A DNA stretch of 64,000 nt from Prorocentrum cordatum. Lineage: Eukaryota; Sar; Dinophyceae; Prorocentrales; Prorocentraceae. The stretch is from contig CAUYUJ010013980.1 of the NCBI GenBank assembly GCA_963575745.1, positions 232,001-296,000 of the forward strand. Reading direction: 5' to 3'. The position numbers were made by a program, and so were the translations under genes. This document shows, piece after piece, positions 9,605 through 18,545 of this stretch (its first letter is position 1; each line of letters begins with the position of its first letter). The notes beneath the pieces are model-generated. The model had not been told where the DNA came from and did no database searches. It saw nothing but the letters and a program-made list of their open reading frames with translations.

Positions 9605-10482
9605 GGTGATGCTACTGCTGCTGCTGATGATGATGGTGCGATCTTGATGACGAGAACTTGGATGCTGCTCCTAATCAGGATGATCACGACAATGAAGATG
9701 ATCTTGATAATAGGCATGGTGATGGTGATGGTGATGGTGATGGTGATCGTGATGGTGACGATCAGGAGGCGGAGGAGGGGCTGATGATGATGATGAAGTT
9801 GATGAAGGTGGCGAAGATCCTGATGATGGTGATGTCGATCATGAGGATGATGATGTTGATGGTGATGCTGTTGATTGATGATGACGATCATGATGATAGT
9901 GATTGTGATGCGCTTGGTGAGGATGATGAGAGGGAGGAGGAAGGGATTACGATGATGATGATGATGATGATGACGGTGATAGTGATGGTGATGCTGCTAA
10001 TTACGATGATGATGATGAGGATGATGATGTTGCTGACGATGATTATGACGGTGATGGTAATGGTGATGGCGATGGCGATGATGATTCTGTTGTTGCTGAT
10101 GATGATGTGATGAGGATGGTGCTGTTGATGAGGATGATGATTACGACGATGGTGGTGATGAGGACGATGATGATGTTGATGATGATGCTGTTGATGACAC
10201 GGAGATTGATGATGATGACGATGTTGTTGATGATGGTCGTGGTGGTGTTGGTGGTGATGATGCTGATGATGCTGATGATGATGCTGATGCTGATGACGAT
10301 GATGATGACGATGATTATGCTGATGATGATTCTGATGATGATGATGATGATGATGAGGAGGATGATGATGACGATGATGCTGATGCTGATGATGGATATG
10401 CTAATGCTGATGATTATGATGATGATGATGATGTTGTTGTTGTTGTTGATGTTGATCGTGATGATGATGATGATGATGATGC

Positions 10483-10514
<32 letters not shown>

Positions 10515-10550
10515 CTGATGATGATGATGATGATGATGATGACGAGAGGA
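9605..10550 (+). repeat. Degenerate GAT trinucleotide repeat, about 0.95 kb
   Basis: Nearly every third position follows GAT or a one-base variant (GCT, GGT, GTT, GAG). Because the period is 3, several frames stay open on both strands and give Met-rich, Asp-rich or Ile-rich translations. These are not credible proteins. Confidence 0.9.
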
Positions 10551-10720
10551 GGAGGACAACGAGGAGGTGATGGGGAGGAAAACGAAGAAAATGTGGAGGA
10601 ATATGAGGAGGCGGGGAGGAGGCGGAGGAGGAGGAGGAGGAACAGGAGAAGGAGGAGGAGGAGGAGGAGGAGGAGGAGGAGGAGGAGGAGGAGGAGGAGG
10701 AGGAGGAGGAGGAGGAGCGG
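10551..10720 (+). repeat. GGA-type repeat
   Basis: Runs of GGA/AGG follow directly on the GAT repeat. They end at a GC-rich unique stretch. Confidence 0.9.
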
Positions 10721-10997
10721 GGGGGAAGGGAACTTCGCACCGCGTGACGAAGATGATGTGTGCCCACAGGAGGCCTGCCGCCTGGGCGACCCCGAGCCGC
10801 TGGTGCTCGGCATCCGCCCCCGCGGCGCCGCCGCGGCGGCGCTGCTGCTGCGGGAGGCGCGCGCCACGGCCGCCCGGCCGCCGCTCGGCGGGCCCGCCTC
10901 CCTCGGGGGCCCGCCCCTCTGGGGGCAACCCCTCGGAGGAGGTGCCCCCTACTCGGGCGATCGCAAACGCTCAGGAGGGAAAAAGATACAGAAACAG
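10721..10997. other. GC-rich stretch without recognised gene
   Basis: Very GC-rich sequence gives overlapping open frames on both strands with Ala/Arg/Gly/Pro-rich translations. No motif supports any of them. Confidence 0.4.
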
Positions 10998-11115
10998 TGA
11001 ACCGTCGATTCCCCAGGAAATATGGGGAAATATGGGCAGTGGGGGGGAAGATAGAAGCCCAGGAAATATGGGATGAGATGGGGAATCCTTTCATTTGTGT
11101 GTCCCAGGGCCCCTT
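10998..11115 (+). repeat. Dispersed repeat family R1, copy 1
   Basis: About 120 bases are clearly similar to 27527-27670. Shared landmarks are CGTCGAT, a run of CC(T/C)AGG, the phrase TGGGGGGGAAGA, TTGGGAATCC/GGGGAATCC, TCATTTGTGTG and a final CCCGGGGCCCC-like block. Copy 2 has a 20-base insertion of GTGTGT type. Confidence 0.65.
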
Positions 11116-11319
11116 CAAACATGGATCAAGGGGGGGGGGATTAGCGACGGGTCCCGTTTCCATGAGGAATCGCGGATGTCCGCCGCCGAGCGAGGCGGCA
11201 CAGGCCGCATTTTGTGGTGGGCACCTCCCCCGATCCATGGGGTTGGCGACCGTGCGCCAAATCCATGGATCGCTGATCCATGCTTGCGCGCCCCCGACAT
11301 ACGGTGGGGGCGTTCGTTG

Positions 11320-11610
11320 TGTGTGATTTGAGTCTAGAGGCCTGTGGTTTTCAAGGCCGATGCCCCTGCTAGACTCCCTGAGCTTGAAGGTCACGAGCAT
11401 GGGTCGTAGCCATTTTGGCTCAAGACCCAACTTCTACTCATTCCTCATCACTCATACCATATCCACCCTACCCCTCTTCCTTTCCCATACCGTTCCGCGC
11501 CTTGTTTGTACAGCGTTGGGAGCTGTGTACTGAGAAGAGAGTGCGAGGGTTCTCTTGCTGGAGAAAGGATCCGACACTTTGGCTTCACTGCTGTCGTCCG
11601 TCGGGCGACA
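11320..11610 (+). repeat. 5' LTR
   Basis: It starts TGTGTGATTTGAG and ends GGGCGACA. It matches 21488-21778 except for C/T in the CCCCTCTTCC stretch (about 11476) and A/G in GGCTTCACTG (about 11587). Confidence 0.95.
11403..11424 (+). promoter_or_regulatory. Relict dinoflagellate spliced leader in 5' LTR
   Basis: The 22-nt window matches the known dinoflagellate leader at 21 positions, the only change being C to T at leader position 2; the core GTAGCCATTTTGGCTCAAG is intact. It is followed by ACCCAAC, not GT, so it is not a leader RNA gene. A leader added to a transcript by trans-splicing and then reverse-transcribed would leave this trace, which may mark the start of the R region. Confidence 0.85.
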
Positions 11611-11611
11611 G

Positions 11612-11623
11612 TGGTAGCGGAGC
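11612..11623 (+). promoter_or_regulatory. Primer-binding site (tRNA-iMet-like)
   Basis: TGGTAGCGGAGC begins one base after the 5' LTR. TGGTAGC is complementary to the GCTACCA 3' end found in many eukaryotic initiator-Met tRNAs, the usual primer of copia elements. Confidence 0.75.
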
Positions 11624-11650
11624 TGTGAGCAGCTCTGAGTCCGCGGACCA

Positions 11651-12268
11651 ATGACGGCAGCAGCGGAGCAAGGTGCTAATCGAGAGACACAGCGAGAAGA
11701 ACGAGGGGAGCATTCTGCAGTACGGGCAGTGACTGACACACTGATGAGGCATGACGGTCTCAACCTCGACCAAGATGAGGCAGAGAAGTTGGCACGTCTT
11801 TTACTACTGGACGTGGTGCCGGCCAGTTCCCAGAGTCACCAGCGTGACCCACATGGGGACGACGACGACAGTGGACGTCGGCGCGGTCACGGGCAGAGCT
11901 CAAGTGCTCCGTGGTCAAGCGCCGAGGATCGCTCGTGGTCAGGCTGGCATGCACCACCGCCAGAGCACGAGTCGACGAGTGCCGGGACATGGTCCGGTGG
12001 TGGCGCGGCCGCGTCCGCCACCGAGACGTCCCAGGGCAGGTCGGAGCAGTGGCATTCGGGTGGCTGGGACGCGACGAGAAACACATGGCAGGAGCCGGAC
12101 TACAAGCCTGGCGAGCAGCAGTGGGCTTCTTCGCGATCCACCTGGACTCCGGCTTCGACCTGGGAGAGCTACGGGGACAGGCGTTGGAAAGACGAGCATC
12201 GGGGCGACTGGTCATCCGGATGGAGATGGAACGACAGCTACAAGGACAGCAAGTGGGAGCCCAATTAG
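11651..12268 (+). CDS. gag: Gag, N-terminal part up to in-frame TAG
   Basis: This starts at ATG 11651, 28 bases after the primer site. It encodes a 205-residue hydrophilic segment rich in Ser, Trp, Gly and Arg. It ends with TAG at 12266-12268, but the same frame continues at once into clearly related gag sequence up to 13609. The likely product is therefore one gag polypeptide with a premature or read-through amber codon. No RNA signal for read-through was identified. Confidence 0.7.
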   Translation: MTAAAEQGANRETQREERGEHSAVRAVTDTLMRHDGLNLDQDEAEKLARLLLLDVVPASSQSHQRDPHGDDDDSGRRRGHGQSSSAPWSSAEDRSWSGWHAPPPEHESTSAGTWSGGGAAASATETSQGRSEQWHSGGWDATRNTWQEPDYKPGEQQWASSRSTWTPASTWESYGDRRWKDEHRGDWSSGWRWNDSYKDSKWEPN

Positions 12269-13609
12269 CGCCACTCCAGACATGATGACGACCGCCCCAG
12301 CACGAACACCGGCAAGGACTTCGCCGACCCCGAGACATGGAGAGGCTGGGGGGACTACCGCATGTGGCGCCGCACGGTGCTGCGCTGGAGAACACTGACG
12401 GACGTTCCCTCCCACAAGCAGGCTGATCGCCTCTTCCGCTCTCTTGATCAAGACCTTCAACGGAAGCTCGAGGACCTCGATGACGACACGCTATGCAGCT
12501 CATGGGGTTTCGACGCCATTATCAAACGCCTTGACTTGATGTCTGGTGAAAGACACGGCGACGAGCGACGGAAGGTCGCTCGAGAGTGCTTACTGGATTA
12601 TTCACGCAAGCAGGGAGAGAATCTCACCGAATATTGTGCACGTGTGGACACGGCCTTCGACAGGGGAGCTACTCAGGGGCTGCCGCTTCCAGACGAGTGG
12701 AAACTGATGTTCCTGGAGGAAGGAGTTTCTCTCGACGAGCGCTCGGCGCAGATGGTCAAGGTGCTCATGAGGGACCAGAAGGACTACAAGTCGGCTCTCT
12801 CGGCTATTCGGGAGATGGACATCTCCCATCGAGAGCATCTCAAAGCGCGGAGGACCTACGCCACTATGGGCTCGGAAGCACCTCTACCTCAGGTGCCTGC
12901 CTATCAGGTCGAGCGCGACGACGAGTCCTTGCTCGACTATTCGGATGTCTCCTCCATGGACTCAGACGGGGAAGCAGAGGTCTGGGCGATCCTGGAGTCG
13001 GCCGACGTCGGGGAGGACGACGCGCCTGCAGCGCTGGCCGCCATTATACAGGAGCGCCGCAAGACATGGAGGCATAACCGCGACTCGAAGAGACAGCTGA
13101 AGACCGACCGGAAGTTCTACGATAGGTCTGGCCAGGGCCGTCGCAGTGATGGGCGCGAGAAGGCTCGCAGGCCCGGCCACTGGGCAGCAGACGGCACGTT
13201 CAGAGCGCGGAAGAGCCGCCTTCCGCTTGCTGAATTAATTAAGCGCACGAGATGCCGTGTCTGTCATCAGAAGGGACACTGGTCTCGAGAGTGCCCACAG
13301 AAGCAGGGCGCAGGAGCCAAGGGCGAAAAGGGGTCCCCTGCCACGTGTATGACTTTCCTGTACGCGAATGCTTTAGATTACTCCACCTCCCAGTGCTTTG
13401 ACGAGCCTCCTCCTCCAACCTGCGCAGTTGTCCTGCTCGCCGTAGGTCCTGGGGCCATGGTGGTCGACGCCGCGGCTGGTCAGGGCCTCGTGGGAGAGCA
13501 AGCTTTGCAGAAGATCGAGGGGCACTGGGCCTCAAAGGGGTTCGCCGTCCCAAGGGTCCCACCCAGGGGCCCAAGCGCGCGCGGAGTAGGTGGGGGGGGG
13601 GGGGGGTGA
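12269..13609 (+). CDS. gag: Gag, main part, with zinc knuckle and start of aspartic protease
   Basis: Same frame as 11651-12268. The region 12360-12860 has the helical character of copia gag (UBN2/retrotransposon gag type). A CCHC zinc knuckle, CRVCHQKGHWSREC (C-x2-C-x4-H-x4-C), lies at 13253-13294 and would bind the RNA genome. The retropepsin active-site region follows near 13455-13500 as VVDAAAGQGLVG. The usual motif is D-T/S-A/G, so the Thr/Ser is replaced by Ala here, which may weaken or abolish the protease. The frame ends in six Gly codons over a 15-G run, then TGA. The rest of the protease fold is in another frame. Confidence 0.8.
   Translation, partial: RHSRHDDDRPSTNTGKDFADPETWRGWGDYRMWRRTVLRWRTLTDVPSHKQADRLFRSLDQDLQRKLEDLDDDTLCSSWGFDAIIKRLDLMSGERHGDERRKVARECLLDYSRKQGENLTEYCARVDTAFDRGATQGLPLPDEWKLMFLEEGVSLDERSAQMVKVLMRDQKDYKSALSAIREMDISHREHLKARRTYATMGSEAPLPQVPAYQVERDDESLLDYSDVSSMDSDGEAEVWAILESADVGEDDAPAALAAIIQERRKTWRHNRDSKRQLKTDRKFYDRSGQGRRSDGREKARRPGHWAADGTFRARKSRLPLAELIKRTRCRVCHQKGHWSRECPQKQGAGAKGEKGSPATCMTFLYANALDYSTSQCFDEPPPPTCAVVLLAVGPGAMVVDAAAGQGLVGEQALQKIEGHWASKGFAVPRVPPRGPSARGVGGGGGG
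13592..13606 (+). other. 15-G homopolymer at a frame change inside the protease domain
   Basis: Frame 2 reads into this G run and stops at TGA 13607-13609. Frame 1 leaves the run with protease-like sequence. A -1 slip, one extra G or two fewer Gs would join them. Confidence 0.85.
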
Positions 13610-14050
13610 GGGTCACCCACGCCGCTCGGATCCCTGTAGGCATTGAGGGTAGCATGGGGGTGCTGGAGCTGGACGTCCTGGACCAGGACGTTCCACCCCT
13701 TTTGCCGATAGGATTTCAAGAAATGCTAGGTGGGATTGTAGATCTTCCGAACAAAGCTCTGACTTTTACGAAGTTGGGGGTCGCGACGCCTCTGACTAGG
13801 CTCCCGTCGGCCCACCGCGCCATACAGGTGGGCAAGTTTTCGGTTCCCGCCAAAGACTTTAAAGCTCCAGCCTCCGTGTTTAGGTCGCACCCTCAGCTGC
13901 CGAAGGATGCGTTTCAAGCCGAGGGGAAGTACATCATCGCGTCTTCTGTCAGCACTGGCCTGGGGGGGCTGTACCACGGAAGCTGCTGGGGGAGTCTGAG
14001 GGGAACGGAAGAGCGTCCGAGGGGGTCCGGGACCTTTTTCTGGGAGAATC
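13606..14050 (+). CDS. pol: Protease, C-terminal half, plus start of pol linker
   Basis: Frame 1 gives RIPVGIEGSMGVLELDV and then DVPPLLPIGFQEMLGG, the flap-to-dimer-interface part expected after the VVDAAAG site. Frame 1 stays open to 16536, but from about 14050 its translation becomes Arg/Gly/Ser-rich and looks like a shadow of the insert ORF in other frames. The end given here is therefore approximate. Confidence 0.6.
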
Positions 14051-14159
14051 TTAGGTCAGATGTAGTCGGGACGTACGCCGGGGCCTTAGTTGGGCCGGAC
14101 AACTCAGGTTCCAGAACAGGTCCACTAAGGGGTCTGGAGTCGGGCGGCACCTCCGACTC

Positions 14160-14390
14160 CGCGCTGAGCAGTGCGTGTACTTCGGGACTCGCCAGGGCTT
14201 TGAGTTCCAGGTCGAGACGTTTCAGAGCCAGGGGAGGGTCGACAGCGCGGGGTTGGAGGTGGCCGACGTGGGCCACGAGGCCAGCCTCGACTTCGTCCGC
14301 CTTCCTCGCAGCACTTGGGCTCGAATCATTCAGCTCACAGCAAGTCGGCAACAGCCTCGACAACTCAGAGGCCGATTGGAGAGCAGATCG
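14160..14390 (+). other. Short protein-like stretch in frame 3 ahead of the insert ORF
   Basis: Frame 3 from about 14163 reads AEQCVYFGTRQGFEFQVE and continues coherently to about 14340 (ending near WARIIQLTASRQQ). Coding-like sequence then appears in frame 2. It may be the true N-terminus of the inserted ORF with a frame change, or an older fragment. Family not recognised. Confidence 0.3.
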
Positions 14391-14392
14391 CG

Positions 14393-16132
14393 ATGCCGCC
14401 AGCTGCTTCGACGACCCGCGTGGCAGGCCAGAGGGGGCGTCGTGGAGCTCAGGAGCGGCCGCATACGATGACGGATCGCATGCAGAGCCAGACGGACTCA
14501 GCATGTGTCTACGCGGCCACCGGGACCTACGTCCCGGAGAACCTCAACAAGGGCGAGAAGGGATGGGCCTGCTTGGCCGGGTGGGTGCTATATTGGTCGG
14601 CGCGTCTGGCCGAAGAGTTCGGGAGTATGTGCCGCGCCGAGCGCTTCTGGCCGACCAACCTGCCCAAGTCTCTTCGTCGCCTCTCGGAGGTGTACGAGAC
14701 GTGTTGGCACCTACCGACGCTCGTGAACTACGGAGCCAACTCGTGGGGGAAGTGGTTCGTATGCAGCGGGTGCACGATGAGGGTCGGGCACTGGGAGCTG
14801 AGGCCGACAAAAGGGACCGTGAAAGAGGAGAAGATGTGCTTGTGCAAGAAGAAGGACGCCGCGTGCACGCTGCGTGGACAAGGTTGGGCTCAGGGCGCGA
14901 CCGCCGAGCCACAGTGGCAGGCCTTGATATGCGTGCCCAAGCCACCTCCTGGAGCCGAGAGGGCTCCGTTACCTCTTCACCCGGGCATGATGGCCGGAGG
15001 TCTGGCGGGCGGCTCATTCATGACGGCTCGGCAGCCGGCGTATCAGCGAGTGGCGGAGGACGCGGCGAAGGTCACCGAGGCGCTGCAGAAGGATCAGGCG
15101 GAACAGAGGTCCGCAGCAGCAGCAGCTCGCCGGGCGTCCTCAGCGAAGCGCAAGCCAGAGAGCGACACGGAGGCCATGGACACCGCCTCCGACCCACTCG
15201 AGGAGATGCGCGAGTACCAGGCCAAGACCGAGAGGGACATGAAGGGTATGGTCGAGAGTCAATTTCAGGAGATGAAGGCCATGATCCAGGGGGTGATGGC
15301 CTCGCAGGCGTCGCAGCAGAAGGCGCTCGAGCGGGTCACGACCACCGTAAAAGAGCAGATGACGGCGATCGCGACAGCCCAGGGACAGGCGCAGGAGGCC
15401 AGCCGAATGATCAGGGCCATAGCGCAGGGCAGCTCGAGCAGCAAGGCGGACCAGGTCAAGGTCGCAGCCGCTGCAATCGACTCTCCCCCCAAGGCGGAGG
15501 CCAGGGCACCGCGGGCTCGGGAGGTTCCACAACGGCCAGTGCCGTCGGGGCATCCTTCGTCACTGGGCCAGCAGATGACCGAGCCACAGCCTCAGAGCCC
15601 ACCACCTCTCGCAGCGGGGGCGCCGCCAGGAGTGGCTCCATCAGCGTGGGCCTGCATTGGGACAGCACCTCTCGACGGGACGAGTGTGCCGGCGGCGATG
15701 GCCTCCCAGGCGATGCTGCACCAGCAGGCGGCAGCCAACGCGGGGGCGCCACAGCCGACGAGGTCACCAGCGCTGGGAGGCTATCCGACGTACGGTCCCC
15801 CGGTCGAGCAGAAGAAGGACGCAGTGACTCCTCCCCGCAATCCGGGCCGCCTCTTCACTGCGGACGAGATGCCGATCGGCTCCGCGGGGACGCTGACCAC
15901 GGAGGCCAGCCTTTCACTCCCGGGCACGGACCTGGCAGCCCCGCCAACGGCAGCAGTCGGTCCCTACGGCAAGGGCAACAACAAGGACAAGAGTACTCCC
16001 TCACGCAAGCCGGAGAGCAGAGACCCGTGGACGCCGGGCCCGGAGGAGAAGGCCGCCGAGAAGCGGCGCCAGGAATACCACGAGTGGAAGGAGGCCGGGT
16101 GGAAGACCTCCCACAACGGCCGCTGGACGTGA
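14393..16132 (+). CDS. Inserted ORF inside pol: cysteine-rich, coiled-coil, Pro/Ala-rich protein of unknown family
   Basis: The first ATG of this frame-2 ORF is at 14393, giving 579 residues; a second ATG at 14467 is possible. Trp- and Tyr-rich sequence is followed by a Cys/His cluster near 14750-14870 (CSGC, GHWE, CLCKKKDAAC), likely zinc-binding. Next come a long Ala/Glu/Lys/Gln helical region (about 15040-15450, probable coiled coil), a Pro/Ala/Gln-rich disordered part and a basic C-terminus. It sits between protease and methyltransferase-like domains, where ordinary copia elements have no such ORF. Its composition is regular and codon-like, unlike frame 1, which is also open throughout. 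It may be captured cargo; function unknown. Confidence 0.65.
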   Translation: MPPAASTTRVAGQRGRRGAQERPHTMTDRMQSQTDSACVYAATGTYVPENLNKGEKGWACLAGWVLYWSARLAEEFGSMCRAERFWPTNLPKSLRRLSEVYETCWHLPTLVNYGANSWGKWFVCSGCTMRVGHWELRPTKGTVKEEKMCLCKKKDAACTLRGQGWAQGATAEPQWQALICVPKPPPGAERAPLPLHPGMMAGGLAGGSFMTARQPAYQRVAEDAAKVTEALQKDQAEQRSAAAAARRASSAKRKPESDTEAMDTASDPLEEMREYQAKTERDMKGMVESQFQEMKAMIQGVMASQASQQKALERVTTTVKEQMTAIATAQGQAQEASRMIRAIAQGSSSSKADQVKVAAAAIDSPPKAEARAPRAREVPQRPVPSGHPSSLGQQMTEPQPQSPPPLAAGAPPGVAPSAWACIGTAPLDGTSVPAAMASQAMLHQQAAANAGAPQPTRSPALGGYPTYGPPVEQKKDAVTPPRNPGRLFTADEMPIGSAGTLTTEASLSLPGTDLAAPPTAAVGPYGKGNNKDKSTPSRKPESRDPWTPGPEEKAAEKRRQEYHEWKEAGWKTSHNGRWT

Positions 16133-16490
16133 GCGGGCGCTTGTCTCAGGAGCTGAGGGCGAAGAAGCTGCCTCATCCCGGGGGGGTCACTTTTTCAGTT
16201 TCTCCGGGGAAGCTCAAGCGTCGCCAAGTGCTGGATTCGCTTCTGTCAATGGGGGCAAGGCCTCTGTCCAGGACCGGGTCTCGGGGGATCGAGTTTCTTA
16301 TGCCCTTGTGGGCGAACACGGTCCTCGGGGATCAGAACAACGATGACCACGAAGTGTTTCTCACTAAGAGCGAGAGGAGACAGCTTCAGTCTCTGGTGAC
16401 CAATGGCAGGGTCTCTTCAGATCTCAAGTCGAGATCGTTTCTTGAAGTTTTCTCTCCACCCCGAGTCGCCCCCCTCCTGGGGGGCAGGAC
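16130..16490 (+). CDS. pol: Pol segment leading into the methyltransferase-like domain (frame 1)
   Basis: Immediately after the insert ORF stops, coherent coding returns to frame 1: LSQELRAKKLPHPGGVTF, then LLSMGARPLSRTGSRG, then FLEVFSPPRVAPLLGG. It then joins frame 2 at the G6 run (16479-16484), where one G fewer would give LLGAGLRAPGSLDLATGWDF. Confidence 0.55.
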
Positions 16491-18316
16491 TGCGCGCCCC
16501 GGGCAGTCTCGATCTGGCGACGGGGTGGGATTTTAGGAAGAAAGGCGATCAGGACAGGGCCATGGAGCTCGTTCGGACCAAGAAGCCGTGGATGATTTTC
16601 CTGGAGCCCCCGTGCGCTGAGTTCAGTCCGATCCGGGAGCTCTTTCGGAAAACCTCTCCCGAGCCTCTGGAGGTTCAAGAGCGGAAGAAAAGAGAAGCTC
16701 TGGACCTTTTGGCTTTCTGCATGAAGCTGGCGCTTGTCCAGGTTCAGGAGGGTCGACGTTTTGCTTTTGAACGTCCGAATGGGGCAGCGTCCTGGCGAAA
16801 GCATGTTGTGGATATGATCAGGAAGCTTCCGGGGGTCATGGAGGTGGTCATAGACCAGTGTGAGTTCGGTCTGTCCGTGGTCGAAGGGGCCCTTTCTCGC
16901 AAATCCACCCGTGTTATGACCAGCGGCCCCACCCTTTTCCGCCAGCTGTCAGGACGGCAGTGTAGGGGCGGCAACGAGCATCATCACCTGGAGGGGGGAC
17001 ACGCAACCAGGAAGTCACAGGTGTACCCCCCTAAGCTCTGCAAGGCCTTCGCCGATGCAGTGCTCAGAAGCATTCAGGAACAAGAGAGTCTCCTCACCAT
17101 TGAAGAGATGGCGGAAATCTGCTCAGAAGATCTTGGGGTGTGCCGGGTCGGGGTCGAGGCTTTCCCCAGTCAGGCTGAGTCCTCGGAGCAGCTTCCGGAG
17201 CCGGGAGAAGACGCGGAAGGCGAGGCCGAGGAGCCCGCTCTCCAGGAGGTTCCTGGAGAGCACGAAGTGGAGATAACCGCGCCCATGAAGCGGCTGATTC
17301 ACAAAGTTCATGTGAATCTGGGACATCCTCGCAAAGAGATCTTTCTCAAGGTCCTGCGTGCGGCACGCGCTCGTCCTGAGGTCATTCGATTTGTCCGAGA
17401 CGAGTATGAGTGTGCCGACTGCCAAGCCCAAGTTGAGCCCGCCGGGCATCGCTCAGTGGCCATGCCGCGTACTTTCCAGTTTAACAGGGTGATGGCTGTC
17501 GATGCTTTCTACGTTAATTTTGAAGAGGAATCGATTCCAGTGCTGAATTGCATTTGCCACGGCACGAATGCCCAGATTGTGGAAGTTTTCGACGGGGCCT
17601 CGGAGGGGGCGTGGAGGGCTTTTCTCAGGGCCTGGATCAGGCCTTTCGGACCTCCGGAAATGGTGCTGTCGGATGGGGGGCCCGAGTTCAAGGGCCATTT
17701 CGAGAGAGGCCTTGAGCATCTCGGCGTCTTCCAGCACGTGATAGACGCCGAGAGCCCCTGGGAAAATGGGCGTGTTGAGCGCCACGGGGGGTGGGTGAAA
17801 CAGATTTTGCTTGGGGCCTCCGAGAGCAGTCTCATCGCCACCCGAGCCGAGTTAGAATCCCTTCTCCACGAGGTCGTGGCAGCCAAGAACCGCTACCTCC
17901 ACAGAGGAGGCTACGCACCCTTTCAATTCGTTTACGGGGTCAACCCAAGACTCCCCAATGACATGTTGTTAGACGATGGCGTGAGACAGGTGGGGGAGGG
18001 AGACCTTGTTCAGACGGCATGGGACCAGGACACGGCGGCCGCGGACTACGCCAGGCAGCACGCTATCCGGGATCTGGCTCGACAGGAGCTTTTCCGCTCC
18101 TCAAGCAGGCGGAAGCTGGCGGAAGCCTCGAAGGGTAATGTCCACAGAGACGCTAAGGTCTATCCAGGGCAGTGGGTTTTTGTCTGGCGCCGAGCCCCGA
18201 CCTCCGGGAAGAAAACGTACGCGCTCCAGCGTGACCGTTGGGTCGGACCTGGACTGGTGCTTCTCCAGTCCGGAGGGGCCGTGTGGGTTGCCATGAGGAG
18301 TCGCTTGTGGAAGTAA
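16485..18316 (+). CDS. pol: Pol: C5-cytosine-methyltransferase-like domain plus integrase
   Basis: The frame-2 ORF is open from 16403; native coding probably begins about 16485. DLATGWDF resembles methyltransferase motif I. LEPPCAEFSPIREL carries a Pro-Pro-Cys like motif IV, with the Cys codon at 16613-16615. FAFERP around 16760 is like motif VI. No target-recognition region is obvious. After an acidic linker the integrase follows: H-x-H/C-x2-C zinc site (about 17305-17430, ending CADC) and catalytic Asp (17501), Asp (17672) and Glu (17777, in NGRVERHG). The C-terminal domain runs past 18200 and ends RSRLWK then TAA at 18314. Related sequence resumes in frame 1, so this stop results from a small deletion or shift. 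The integrase call is firm; methylation activity is inferred from motifs. Confidence 0.85.
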
Positions 18317-18545
18317 GGCTTGCGACGTCACCAGAGGCTCAGGGCGCTGAAGTTATGTCTGACCCTGGGGTCCAGAAACTTCTTCGAGAGGCCCAAGTGG
18401 GCCGCGCGGGCGTGGGGATCAACGTGGCGGCCGAAGGACCGCCACCTCGTGAGGCCTGGGAACCAGGACACGGTGTGGAAGTGGAAGCCTCACCCATTCA
18501 GGCTCCGCTTCCTCCTTCCGCCAGGTCTCAGCAACGTTCAGCGGC
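18305..18545 (+). CDS. pol: Pol linker in frame 1 between integrase and RT
   Basis: Frame 1 continues the integrase C-terminus: VRLATSPEAQGAEVMSDP, then LLREAQ, then VAAEGPPP. The first shift lies between RSRLWK (frame 2) and VRLAT (frame 1). A second shift near 18540 returns to frame 2, where SPPGLSPIPEEE begins. The two shifts compensate each other. Confidence 0.6.

Noticed and set aside
9658-10867. Long open frames on both strands giving Met-, Asp- or Ile-rich proteins
   Set aside because: They follow directly from the period-3 GAT/GGA repeat; all frames are open for the same reason and there is no non-repeat domain.
13914-14504. 196-codon minus-strand frame opposite pol
   Set aside because: Antisense to retrotransposon coding in GC-rich DNA, without motif.
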